From NCBI GenBank assembly GCA_002104905.1, contig MCFE01000620.1:1-52298 (forward strand): a stretch of DNA of 52,298 bases. Direction: 5' to 3'. Below are positions 35,139-46,000 of this stretch, piece by piece. Source of the stretch: Basidiobolus meristosporus CBS 931.73. Taxonomy: Eukaryota; Basidiobolomycota; Basidiobolomycetes; Basidiobolales; Basidiobolaceae. The position numbers were made by a program, and so were the translations under genes. The notes under the pieces are model-generated. The model was given only the letters and a program-made list of their open reading frames with translations, did not search any database and was not told where the DNA came from. The stretch's first letter is position 1; each line of letters begins with the position of its first letter.

Positions 35139-35666
35139 TGGCATGATCACATGATATCCCTGGTCTCTGATGTTTGAGCTAAATCAAGTTGGTGAAGAAA
35201 TCCCAGTTTCCTCAAGAAAGTTCTACTATATTCTAGCTACATCTGGAAAGCTCCAAGTCAATGTTACACAACAGAGTATTTTATTGAAGCTCCCCATTGT
35301 AAATTATGTAGCCAAATACCATACCTGATAGTTGCATGTCACATTACCTAGTCATGTGACCAACTGACTCCTGACATATCCCCATATGATATTTTGGACT
35401 GTTCTTTAGTATATTTCTATCTTGCAACACTTACTGTGCTGCACCCCAGAAACCCATCTGTATTTGCCAATATCTCTTGGCATCTATATTGCCAAAAAAA
35501 ATAAATTGTCCTATCCCCCTTACGTACTTCTCAGTCTGATAAATACAGGTCTTAAATAAACAGTCTTGTGTTGGAAATCTGCGCTGCCTTGTTGATCCAC
35601 ACCTAAGTCCTTTCCTAGTCCTGCCTTGTCTGGCTCTACTCTCCTGCCTTGTGACTATTCATAACA
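35139..35666 (+). repeat. 3' LTR of gypsy2
   Basis: TGGCATGATCACATGATATC to ATTCATAACA, 528 bp, after the purine-rich AAAAAGAAGGGAA. It contains CTTAAATAAACAG as likely polyadenylation signal and a short direct repeat CTGCCTTGT near the end. It is the complete reference copy for the truncated gypsy1 LTR. Confidence 0.88.
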
Positions 35667-35671
35667 GCATC

Positions 35672-36249
35672 CTGGAATGATCTTGGCAAGAAGTAGTAGT
35701 GAATCCCTAAAGCCCCCATTACTGATATTAGTAGAAACTTGCCACTTCTCTAGCCACAACATCACATCATTCAATAGTAGAGGAATTACTGGGCTCCAAT
35801 GAATTATTGAAGTATCCTTGGCACTTTTTTCCTCAGGTGCTGTCTCATTGCAAGATGAGATTTTGCTGTGCTCATGCAGGGTACTGTTGTTAGGGAAGAT
35901 GGGCTCACAATCCATCAGTGAGCATGCTTCTTTGAAGCTATCACTCTGCATGCCATAGTTAGAAGGCTGGGGTGAGCCTATAGGCATTGCACACTCACCT
36001 GACTCAGTTTGCGTAAGGTGACAAGTACGGCTAGGTGCCATTAAAGATATATCCAGTGGTTGGCAAGATATTGTTGGTACAGTAGTGGCTGGTGAGTGGT
36101 CAAATATGACCATGTGGCAAAACACAGGCTGTGAGCCTTTTAACAGTTTCTATGCTGTCTATGTGCTTCAGGGCTGAGAGAATTGCCACAATAGCCACAT
36201 GTTCTTTTTCCCTGCTTTTACAGTGTTGAATCAAAGTAGTCTTGTCCAT
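35672..36249 (-). pseudogene. tnp2 N-terminal part in T2
   Basis: Reads from MDKTTLIQHC (ATG at 36249) through ECAMPIGSPQPSNYG and NDVMLWLEKWQVS to LLLLAKIIPG, where the target duplication of gypsy2 interrupts it. The next codons are at 30658 (LPGTWYKW). T1 has the matching part at 10879-11440. In-frame codons upstream of the ATG still resemble coding sequence with two cysteines, so the true start may lie further upstream. Confidence 0.75.
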
Positions 36250-36471
36250 GGGGCAAGCTGTCTGACACTCAACAATGTAATGCTACTGTATCACTCTTTT
36301 GTCAATACTCCTGTGAATTTAAGACAGTCTTGTATTTGTGACATTGCACCTCCATCAATGTGAGATTCAATGATGACCTGCAATAGTAAGCACTATAAAT
36401 AAAATTGTGGCACCACATACACATGTATATGTTTCACCATTTCCCCTTTGGTTAGACTCACTTCCGCATAT
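36250..36471. promoter_or_regulatory. shared divergent promoter in T2
   Basis: 222 bp, identical in length to 10657-10878 of T1, with the same conserved blocks (reverse strand: AACCAAAGGGGAAAT, GGTCATCATTGAATCTCACA). It lies between the tnp2 start (-) and the ORF2 start (+). Confidence 0.5.
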
Positions 36472-36976
36472 ATGCTCTAAAAAATAAAGCTAAGTCTTGT
36501 GGTTCCCAACCAACCGCCACCACTGACAGCAGCTTGCTTTGACATTCAGTGCTACACGTGGGCTACAACTAAAAAAGGCCTTGTGGACAGTTTGCCCACT
36601 GAAAATAATGATGCAGACTCCTCAGGCTCTCAGTCAAGTTGGCAATTGGGAATCTCCGCTGAGCTGCAAGCTGACCATATTGCTGAGGCAGACAAGAATG
36701 TTAAAAAAGTAGTACCTTCTGTTGAAGACCACTAAGTGGCCATCATAACATCATCACCATCCATATTAGCCAGTATATTGTTAGTTTACACCAAAGGATT
36801 AATGTGGCAATTAGGGGCGGTGGCTGATAGAACAGATGCAATGGCCTAAAGAAATCAGGAAATAGTCCACAAACATGATGCTTAGATAAAAGGTGTAGAG
36901 AAATCAATATCCTAGGTACAGAAAGCAGTATCTTTGCTGCAAAGAAGGGACTCAAGTAGCTCAATGTCCTGGCCAA
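36472..36976 (+). pseudogene. ORF2 N-terminal part, right arm of T2
   Basis: Starts at ATG 36472, with a one-base deletion soon after compared with T1 (MPPKNK). A 78-codon frame at 36499-36735 covers SSWQLGISAELQADHIAEAD, aligned with the EPQADHYAQAD part of T1. The text ends at about 36976, where the CCCTA terminus of T3 begins. Confidence 0.65.
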
Positions 36977-37020
36977 CCCTATCAGAATTTATTGAGATGA
37001 TACCATCAAAGGGCCATCAC
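36977..37020 (+). repeat. left terminal inverted repeat of T3
   Basis: CCCTATCAGAATTTATTGAG to GGGCCATCAC, 44 bp. It pairs imperfectly with 42789-42832 and matches the T1 end. The inner part (ATGAT...CCATCAC) is better conserved than the segment next to it. Confidence 0.72.
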
Positions 37021-37424
37021 AAATTTAAAGTTTCATGACTAAGAGGTACTGGTCCTGTCAGGACACCATGCAGAGACTGTTGAAAAATAAATGCACCCCA
37101 GATTTCACAAAGAGCTTAGTCAAAATTTCTTAACACAACAGTATATTAATGGCTTTTGATTGGTTCCCTGGCAATTTGCTCACTTTCTGATCCCAGACAC
37201 TCAATCACCTTCTATGTTTGTGTACAGTGATTGTCTACTGCCTCTTTCTCATACTCCTACTTCCAGACTTGACCATTTCTGTTACTATTTATGTATCCAA
37301 ATTGATATAATTCCATTGAAACTTCATTTGCACCTCAATTTCCAGTTGTATTGACCAATACTAGCCCCTACACCCTGCACTAACATTAAGTTTAACTCAA
37401 CACTCTACAAGTAACTCCGTTAAA

Positions 37425-39428
37425 ATCCACCCCTTGGTAAATATTTCTGCTGTGAGGCACAGCTTACATGACTCCGGCAGGAACTCAATTGCTTTATGCC
37501 ACTGCTTCTTCACTGGTTGCCACACATCCTGGTCTCCAGCTGGAACACAAGGTCTAACACCTCATCAGCCAGACTTTGCAGTTAATCCTTGCAATATTCA
37601 AATGTGTTTTCTTGAGCACTGCTCTTGAGGAAGTGCTGCCATCACTTGGTGTGTTGATTGATGTTCCAAAATTCCACCAGGGGATTGTGATAGTCTTTTG
37701 AGCTCTTGACATTGTAGCCTTGTCTGTAAGTAAAATCTTGAGTCTGTCAACAATTGAAGATGTAGAGGCTGTGGTAGATCAGTTACCTTTTCCAGCAGAC
37801 TGATTTACCTTGCTGGAGTGTAGCTCAACCGCCTCTGCTTGCAACTCTTATGAAAACAGCTGTTTTCTTGTGGATAATCATTCTTGGCTTTGATGGGATT
37901 CAGTCTGGTCCAGATTACATCATTAATTGGCAACAACAACAATTTCATTTGTATGCTCTCCTGTCTCAGGCTTGGGTAGACCTTTTTTGCTTTACCTTTT
38001 CCTTTAACACTGCCAGCTCTTTCACTGCTACTTTGTCTGAGTGCTTCTTGTAATGATCTACTTTTCTCTTTGATGAATTCTGCTTTGATGCATCTGTCTT
38101 GGCCTGCTTGTCCCTTGCTGGCACTCTCCTAGCTATTTGACATTTGCTTACCGCTTCTTCTGAGCTCTCAGACAAATTTGTGATGTGCTCCTAAGAAAGC
38201 TACTGGTTCTTATCACTGCCGGGTCCTTCACTGCTACTTTGTTGAGTGCTTTTTGAGTGGCACTATGCTTTTTCCTTGATAAATATTGTGCTAATGCATC
38301 TGTGTTTGACTGCTTGTTCCTTATTGATTCTCTTCCAGCTACCTGATGTCTCTTTGACACTTGTTTGGGGCATTTGGCTCTGCTTGTACTGCGCTCTTGA
38401 GGAAGCTGCTGGTTTTTAGCTATGGCACCCTTGTTAGTCTGACTTTGATAGTCACTGCTATTCTTATGATTTTTTCTTAGCATACCAATGCGGGCCTAAA
38501 ACCCATAAAAAACATTGCTTGCTTAAGTCCAAGATAATGCTCATGGATCATACCAAGCACATTCTGCTTGAACTTGAGCTCCTGATGGTCCCATGGTATA
38601 TCAGGCTTAAGATGATGTCATGGTAGACTTTAGATAACTCTTAAGTATTAGCCCACTCTTCATTGTTGTATTCAACAGCTTCATGATTCTTCAATGTCTT
38701 TTGATTATTAGGTTTGATATCAGCACCACATTATCTCCCTCTCATGCTGTGAAATGTTTTTCTGTGGGCATTACCTTTGGGCACTTTTGTTGTGCTACAA
38801 AGACTGTGCAGCTTTCCTCTGCTGTTAAATTGGGAAATGGCTTAATACTTGCCTGTGATATTGAGCTACTTGAGCTCCTTCCTAGCAGCAAAGATAATTC
38901 TTTCTCTACCTTGGATATGTTGAAATAATTAGGAGTCCATCTAATTATTAATAAATTACGAACTAGCACTTAGTGAAATGATATATTTCAGATTATCAAC
39001 ATGAAAATTAGGTTGGAAGATATTTACTAATTATTAGGAATTAGAGAAGTACAGAATTTTAGGAAAATCTGAAACTTGTCCAAATGAGCCAAAACTTGGC
39101 ACATGTACTCCTGAGACTCCCCTAATAATGACCAAATAGTTGCATTTACGTAGTTCTGCAATAAGTATAAATACTGTGTTGCAACTCAATAAAACATCAA
39201 GTGAATATCATGTAAATCTTCTAATTCTCCAATTCACTTCCAATATATCTCTCTAATATTTCAACAGGATATTCATTGCTCTACACATATTATCCACTCA
39301 TACTGTATCTGGCCCAGCTTCTTGCAGTGAATGTCAAAGCAATCCGTTATCCAACCATTCTTCTGTGGCCATCAGCAGTGGGCTATGATCAAGAATGAGA
39401 CTACTCTGCATTATTTTTTTGGCAGCAT
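37425..39428 (-). pseudogene. ORF2, left arm of T3
   Basis: Start at ATG 39428 (MLPKK), interrupted by the solo LTR at 38918-39266, then open pieces 38969-38742, 38483-38148 (QQLPQERSTSRAK, VSKRHQVAGRES) and 38175-37966 (VSKCQIARRVPARDKQAKTD). The two VSK-C/H-Q-A blocks show the internal duplication. The C-terminal region at 37425-37850 is frameshifted. Orientation is outward, away from tnp2. Function unknown. Confidence 0.65.
38918..39266 (+). repeat. solo LTR (copia-type) inside ORF2 of T3
   Basis: TGTTGAAATA at the start and TATTTCAACA at the end form a perfect 10-bp inverted repeat, flanked by GGATA at 38913-38917 and 39267-39271. 349 bp. It contains AAGTATAAATACTG (TATA-like) and CAACTCAATAAAAC near the 3' end. 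The family differs from copia A-E but has the same layout. Formed by LTR-LTR recombination of a full element. Confidence 0.93.
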
Positions 39429-39630
39429 ATATATGGAAGTGAGTCAAACCAAAGGGGAAGTATTGTCACATATATGTGGGTATGTGGTACCACAACTGTA
39501 TTTATAATGCTAACTATGCCAGGTCATCATTGAATCTTACATTCATATAGGTGCAATGTCTCAATTATAGGACTGGCTTAAATTCACATGAGTATTGACC
39601 AAAAAGTGAAATAATAGCATTATGTTAATG
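39429..39630. promoter_or_regulatory. shared spacer/promoter in T3
   Basis: The same block order as in T1 and T2 (AACCAAAGGGGAAGT, GGTCATCATTGAATCTTACA, CCAAAAAGTG). On the right the sequence jumps near 39630 straight into the C-terminal half of tnp2, so the tnp2 N-terminal half is deleted. Confidence 0.5.
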
Positions 39631-40645
39631 AAGGTTTACCTGAATATGTATTTATTTAGGTGGTTTTCTGAAGCCATTCCTACCAAGAGTACATCAGAAG
39701 TAATGGGAGTCATATATGGACATTGTAGGAATATTTATCCAGAAGCAGATCAGCAATGCCAACTTGACACATCTGCAGCTGCTGTGCAAGTGGCTTGTAG
39801 TGGGATTTGAGCAGCTATACCACAAACAGAAAGCTGAGCATGTAGATCACTGTTGCTGGTGTATCCATTCACTACTCAATCTTGCTTAGTGTGTGGAGAA
39901 TAATTAGCCTAGCTTCACCTTTTGGGAGTTTCCTATGGAGCAGATGAGTGGCAAGATAGAAACATAAGTTAAGTTAGAGGTACTACTATATCACAATCTC
40001 ATCAATAAAATTACTTTCAAGTCTGTAATGGATGTGATGAGTTGGTAAATGGATGACAGCCAGCAAGAGTTGGAAAACACTGAGGACAAATGTGTACATG
40101 GAGACACCTATGCTTATGGCATTCAGAACCTAAGCAGCCCAATGTGTGTGTAATCAGTTCAATAATGCAGAGTTGGGTTGGGTGTAACAAGCAACTAATT
40201 TTTATTAGGACAGCTCTACCAAAGAATTCTGGGTTTCTCTTGTCACAAGCCAACTTCTACACCACTCAGTACAGAATTCACACAAAAAAATGCCAGAGCA
40301 CACCTATAAGGGGGACTAGAATCCAGCAGGGAGAGGAAAACATTGGCTATATGCCAAGAAGGTCTTTGCAGATAATCAGGAGTTATGCCTGCAGAAGTGG
40401 CAGCAACCAAGCATCTGTTTGCAAGATCCATATGTTACCAGCAGTGCAAGGTATATGGCAACTTTGCAACTATCACACTAATAAGCTGTAAAATTGAGGT
40501 GACAGAAGTATGTCAATTGCGGGAGGTGAGTGTTTGTAGAGGCTAGTAAGCAGGAGGCCATAGTTCTTTTTGATTTGTACTAAATGTTCAATACCCAAGG
40601 TAGCAGTAGATGAACAAATAAAGAGGGGTGACTCTACAGTGCAAT
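39631..40645 (+). pseudogene. tnp2 C-terminal remnant in T3
   Basis: LFRWFSEAIPTKSTSEVMG and IYGHCRNIYPEADQQCQLD (39640-39790) match 29373-29612 of T2. TFWEFPMEQMSGKIET (39911-39960) matches the T2 TFWEFPMEQMCG, a conserved Tnp2 C-terminal motif. RSICYQQCKVYGNFATIT (40420-40490) matches 28565-28783. The order and direction are as in T2. Multiple stops and frameshifts. The catalytic Transposase_21 core is absent. Confidence 0.75.
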
Positions 40646-41107
40646 ATGTGGGTTGCACATGTGGAGGTAGAGAAAGTAAGTAGAATTTGGTAAATTGGTA
40701 CAGTAGCATTGCACAGAAGTAGCTGTAGGCCACAATACTGCTACAATAATGCCATCAGAAACATGTAATGAGGCCATCAAACAACATCAAGTTTTTTGCC
40801 ATATAAGGTAACTGAATGTACTAGCCAGCTAGATCCATTTAAAAAAGCTGTAGTGAGCATTAACACCGTGACAATGCTGCTCAATTATTGCTAAAGCACC
40901 AATTAAACCCCACCAAGTTCTTAACTTTATTTGGCAGTAAAATTAGCCAAATGTTGTTGTGATCCCATCATAAGATTGTTAACAGGGTCACTAACTCCAA
41001 GCTATTAGTATTATGATGGTCTCCAAATGGGATCCCAATGGCTGATCTGGATTGGATCCACTGCAGGACCAAGTTATATTTTGTAGGGCATGAAATTATA
41101 CATTTCC
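40646..41107. other. unassigned interior of T3
   Basis: Between the tnp2 3' region and the right ORF2 copy. No recognised coding frame and no other copy in the window (T2 instead joins tnp2 directly to ORF2). It may be the 3' end of tnp2 plus non-coding DNA. Confidence 0.3.
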
Positions 41108-42395
41108 AAGCGCAACAGCAGAGGAATACAGTATGCTCTTTGTAGCACAACTACAGTGCCCAAATATAAAGCCCACAGAAAAACCTTTTACAGCATGGGA
41201 GGGAGACAATGTGGTGTTTATACCAAAGCCTAAAAATCAAAAGACATTGAAGATCCATGAAACTGCCAAGTGCAATGATGAAGAGTGGGCTATTATTCAA
41301 GAAGACATTGGAAGTCTAGCACACCAACACCTTGAGGGTGGCATACCATGAGACCATCAGGAACTTAAGGCCCAGCAGAACGCACTTGACTTGCTCCAGG
41401 AGTATTGTGCTGGATTCAAACAAGCAAATGAATCACGGGCCAGCATTGAAATGCAAAGAAAGTATATCCAGAATAGCAGAAACTATCAAAGGCAGAAGAT
41501 CAGGTGTGTAATGACTAAAAGCCAGTGGCTTCCTCAATAGCCAGTCACAAGCAGGGCCAAAAGTTCTAAACAAGTGTCAAAGAGACATCAGGTGGCCAGA
41601 AGAGTGCTAATAAGGAAAAAGCAGGCAGACACAGATGCACTACCACAACATTTACCAAGAAAAAAGCATAGTTCTACTCAAGAAGCACTCAGGCAAAGTA
41701 ACAGTTAAGGATCTGGCAGTAGTGAGTACAAATGTGGTACCTCAGGAGCCCATCTCTCCATGAGCCAAGAGCTCAAGACAAGGGGGAAAGAAACATCATG
41801 TTGCTTGCAGAGTGCCAGCAAGTGACAAGCAGGCAAAAACAGATGTATCAGAGCAGCATTTATCGAGGAGAGAATGTAGTTCAATACCAGAGGCACTCAG
41901 ACTTACTAGCAGTGAAAGACCTAGCAGCAATAAAGGAGCAGGTAATGGGGAAAGTCAACCCAAGCCCAAGTCAGGGAAGCGTGAAAAAATGCTGCAGTTC
42001 TTACCAAATAATGCTGTAAGCCTGGAACAGACTGAGTCCACTCATAGCCAAGAGGAACTACCTACAAGATAACTGCTGTTTTCACAAGAGTTGGAAACAC
42101 AGCCAGTAAGGATATGCTCCTGTGAGGTAGATGAGTTTGCAGAGAAGGGCAACTTGTTTACAACTGCCTCCATATCTACCCTTGTTGACAGACAAAGAAA
42201 CATCATCAAGAACCCAAAATGCTATTGCAATGCCTTTGGTGCAATTTGGAATATTAATAGGTACAGAAGTGCCAGCTGAAGACCAGGATGTATGGGAACC
42301 AGTGAATGAACAATTGCTCTAAGTGGAAACATTCCTGCCAAAGTCATGGAAACAGAGCATTACAGCAGATATACTAATTGGGTGGTGGTTTTTAA
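41108..42395 (+). pseudogene. ORF2, right arm of T3 (N-terminal part missing)
   Basis: Aligns with 10105-8741 of T1 reverse strand and inversely with the T3 left arm. Pieces: 41133-41351 (KPKNQKTLKIHETAKCN), 41450-41700 (SSKQVSKRHQVARRV), 41812-42072 (ASDKQAKTDVSEQHLSRREC, SLEQTESTHSQEELPTR), 42091-42390 (EVDEFAEKGNLFTTAS, DVWEPVNEQ). The last codons lie about 430 bp from the terminus, as in T1. It lacks the ORF2 start, so it is not simply a mirror copy of the left arm. Confidence 0.65.
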
Positions 42396-42788
42396 TGGAG
42401 TTACTTGTTGAGTGTGGGGTTGGGCTTAATGTCAGTGTGGGGTACAGGGACTTGTAAAGGTAGATATAGTTGAATTTGAGGTACAATTGAACTTTCAACA
42501 GAAATATGTCAATTTTTATGTACTAAAAGTAATAGAAATGGATGAGTCTGGTAGTAGGGAGTGTAAAAATAGGCAATAGCCAATCAATGCACACAAATAC
42601 AGATGATACAGTGTCTGGGACCAGAAGTGAGAAAATTGGCCAAGAACCAATCAAATGTCAATTTTGCATTGTTGTGATGTGATTTTGTACCATGCTTTCT
42701 GTGAAAACTGGGGTGCAGTTATCTTTGAATCATCATTGCATGGTGTCTTGATGGAACTAATACCTATTAGTCATGGGATTTAGAATCT

Positions 42789-42832
42789 GTGATGGCCATT
42801 TGCTACAATCATTACAACTGTTTTTCATAGGG
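42789..42832 (-). repeat. right terminal inverted repeat of T3
   Basis: The reverse complement starts CCCTATGAAAAACAGTTG and ends GGCCATCAC. It aligns with 36977-37020 and 8290-8333. Confidence 0.72.
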
Positions 42833-43061
42833 ATATCTTCTTGAGTGAGAATACTGTGCATTGATAAGTTTCCCAACTACTTTACCTATTCTGCTGTTTG
42901 CTCCCACATATGACTTCCCAATATATTTACCTGCCAATATGCTGAATCTCTTTAGATATGCAAATGAATGCCCTACACTCACTCTGAAATGATTAAAGTC
43001 TCATTTTGGAACTTCTGCTTGAAACCTCCCTCCCAAAGACAGAAGAAGCATCCCTCAAGAT
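42833..43061. other. spacer between T3 and gypsy3
   Basis: No similarity to the gypsy3 LTR (47571-47939) seen, so the 5' LTR of gypsy3 is missing. No gene recognised. Confidence 0.35.
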
Positions 43062-46000
43062 GTCCAAAAATGAAGAATGGAGGAATGCTATGCAGCAAAT
43101 CCTGCCCTCACAGCAACAGTTACTCCAGATCCTTAGCCTGCAGCAGCAAGGAATGGCTACCAAGGCCAAAAGCTAGCAAAACCCTATCAAGAGCAACTTT
43201 AGTGTGAAGGTCAACCAGTACCATGGTAGAGTCAATAAACACCTGGGATCTTGGCACTTCCAAATTGAAGAAGCTCTCAAAGTTAAGGGAATTGCTCCAG
43301 AAAGCAAGTTACACTCTGTAGCCTCCTACCCGGCAGATACAGCCTTATGGTGGCGCCACAACAAGATCAGGTCAGCCGCCATGATGGGATGCTCTACAAT
43401 CTCTACATGGGATGAGTCTGTGTCAAAAATTCAGGATGCTTTTGAACCTCCATGCCAGCAGACACTACTAAGAGGAAAGTCAAAGAGACTCAGGCAGAAA
43501 GGAATGGTTCCAGAGTACATCTATGAGTACAGATGTCTACTTGAACAAATTGAAAGAATGGACCACTTGGATCAATTGGGATACTTTATTGATGGATTGA
43601 AGAAAAAGCTTGCAAGGAAATGAATTATTGAAGACCCCAGACTATTGAAGAAGCCATCAAGATTGCCATTGACTATGACTCAGCTATGATTAGAGTTGGG
43701 AAGCCCACAATTATCAATCAGAGAGGCTACAATCATTGTGAAAGGAGACAATCAGAAGCAGTGCCAATCAAAGTAGAAGCTATGCAGAAGAATCATACCT
43801 CATTAGATTGTAAGAAGAAAGGACTTTGCTTCAATTGCCACCAGCAGGGATCTATTGCAAAGTACTGCCCTAAAAGAAGAAATGGACACTAGCCATCAAG
43901 AACCTTCAACCATACTGAAGCCCTTGAGCATAGTAACATGGAGGATGAACTTGAAGAAGACTCAGAACTCACCTTCCAAATGACAGAAGAATACCTATCC
44001 CAGATGACCTCAATCTCAGGAAAGCCATTATACTTGAATGGAGTTATCAATGGAGTACCGGCCAAGATCATGATGGACTCAGGAGCATGGCATGAGTACA
44101 TGTCAGAGCAATTTGCTTTGAAAGCTGGAATCAACTCAGAACCTGCCAAATCAACTTCAGTCTTAACAGCTGATGGGAGCTCTCATACAATCATCCGCAT
44201 TATTCAGCCAGTAAGGATAAAGATCAAAGACTATGAAGAAGACCCAGAGGCTTATATATTTGGGAACTGCAAGTTTGACCTTGTACTTCAAAAAGCCTGG
44301 CTACTTTGTTGTAATCAATCAATCAACTGAAGATCCCATGCTACTCAGATCCAGAAGGAGAACAAGATCTATGCGCTACTACATGCCAGACTATATTTCA
44401 ACTTGGTCAATTCAAGTGTGTGTGAAACAAGTGAGCTTAGCAAGACTCAGTTCTACTGAGCACTTAGAAAAGGCACCCAGATGTTCCTCATGGCAGTATT
44501 ACAGGAGGATTCTTCAACTCCAGTACCCCAGAAGGTCAGAACTCTTTTGAAGAAATATTTGGACATATTTCCAGATGAACTTGTAAGCCTACTACCAGTC
44601 AGAGATGTTGATCATGCCATTGACACAGGAGATAGCCCGCCAGAGAGTAAGACACCTTACAAATGAGGCCATTAGAATTGCAAGAGATGAAGAGACAAAT
44701 AGATCAGTTGTTAGAGTAAGGAAATATCAGACCCAGCATGTCACCCTGGGGAGCACCAGTGCTTTTATGAAGAAGGATGGAACACTTAGGATATGCATTG
44801 ACTACAGCACCCTCAACTCAGTTACTGTGAAGAATAAGTACCCCATACCTTGGACTGATAAGTTTTGAACCAACACACTCAAGCCACTATATTCAGTAGG
44901 ATTGACCTCATACCAGGATACAACCAGATTAGTGTGAAGCCAGAAGACATCCCTGAGACAGTATTCAGGACCAGATATGGACATTACAAGTACTTAGTCA
45001 TGAGTATTTGCCTTGCCAACACCCCTGCAACACTCATGACCCCAATGCAGACTGTCTTCCAGGAGTACTTAGCCAAGTTTGTAATAATCCATCTAGATGA
45101 CATATTGACATACTGTGTTACAAGTCTTGGTATAAGAGTTGTAGAGGAATAGGGAGTTTAGCTAGTATTGTATTCACTAAAACTTGAACTGATTTTTATT
45201 GAGGTTCCAGCAGCTCCTTATATACATTTTGCCAGAACAATTGCTGACTAAATGTATTTCCCAATGTAGGTTGTGGCTGATGACTCATTTGATTGCATCA
45301 TCATCACCCAATAAGATCCTACTTAATATATCTATTTCTGTCTGATAAGGATCTGGTAATTCATTTGCTGACTAATGCTACTGATTTCATAGATAATACT
45401 GATATACTGATAATCTAAACATATACTAATTGATTTGACTAAAAAACTGATCTAACTTAAACATTCAAGTGGCAGATCATAACAACTGCAAGACAGAAGA
45501 GGATCAAGTGGTGCACATTGATAAGGTGTTGAAGAAGCTAAGAGAGAACAAACTACAAGGTAAGCTAGCAAAGCATGAATTCTTCAAGGAGCACGTTGAA
45601 TCTCTGGGACACATAGTGACTAGCACAGCAATGACCTTAGACCCTAAGAAGGTTGAAGTTATCAAATATTGGAAGCAGCCCCATAGCATATTAGAACAGA
45701 TCATTCCTAGGAATGGTTTCCTACTATTGGAGATTTGCCAAGTCTAGTGCAAGTATTGCAGCCCTGTTAACTGATATCCTCAGGAAAGACAATACCTATA
45801 AGTGGGACATAGCTTGTGAGACTGCCTTCCAGACATGTAAGAATGAACTTGCTAAGCTGCCAAGCTTAAGAATACCTGACTTCAGAAGAGAGTTTACTCT
45901 GTGTACCAGTGCTTCAGATTATGCAACTGGTGGAGTGTTGAGCCAAGAACACAAGGAAAAGGGCTACCCTGTTGCCTTTGAATCCAAGAAACTGAAGTCA

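Larger units (their letters stand above)
30664..35666 (+). mobile_element. Ty3/gypsy chromodomain retrotransposon gypsy2
   Basis: Inserted in tnp2 of T2, with GCATC at 30659-30663 and 35667-35671 as a perfect 5-bp target duplication. Ends are TGTCATGATC (left) and TTCATAACA (right). Total 5003 bp. The 5' LTR lacks its second half and fuses directly into gag, so the element has an internal deletion. Same family as gypsy1. Confidence 0.93.
28071..36976 (-). mobile_element. Tnp2-type element T2, split by gypsy2
   Basis: Pieces 28071-30663 and 35672-36976 belong to one element with gypsy2 between them. Order along the window: ORF2 fragment (-), tnp2 C-terminal and central part (-), [gypsy2], tnp2 N-terminal part (-), 222-bp spacer, ORF2 N-terminal part (+). 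ORF2 sequence thus lies on both flanks of tnp2 in outward-pointing orientation. The left end is cut by copia D at 28070 and the right end by T3 at 36976, so neither terminus is preserved. Confidence 0.75.
36977..42832. mobile_element. Tnp2-type element T3, both termini present, internally deleted
   Basis: 5856 bp between CCCTAT at 36977 and its inverted counterpart ATAGGG ending at 42832. Contents: ORF2 (-) with a solo LTR inside, shared spacer, tnp2 C-terminal remnant (+), about 460 bp of unclear sequence, and a second ORF2 copy lacking its N-terminal part (+). The left flank is ORF2 of T2, but the right flank is not, and no 2-3-bp target duplication is obvious, so one side was rearranged. 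Removal of the solo LTR gives about 5.5 kb. It cannot make transposase. Confidence 0.78.

Noticed and set aside
37850-38053. 67-codon ORF with a signal-peptide-like start
   Set aside because: It lies antisense to the ORF2 pseudogene of T3; shadow frame.
36977-42832. T3 as a clean insertion into ORF2 of T2
   Set aside because: The left flank is ORF2 of T2 but the right flank is not its continuation and no target duplication is seen; the right side has been rearranged.
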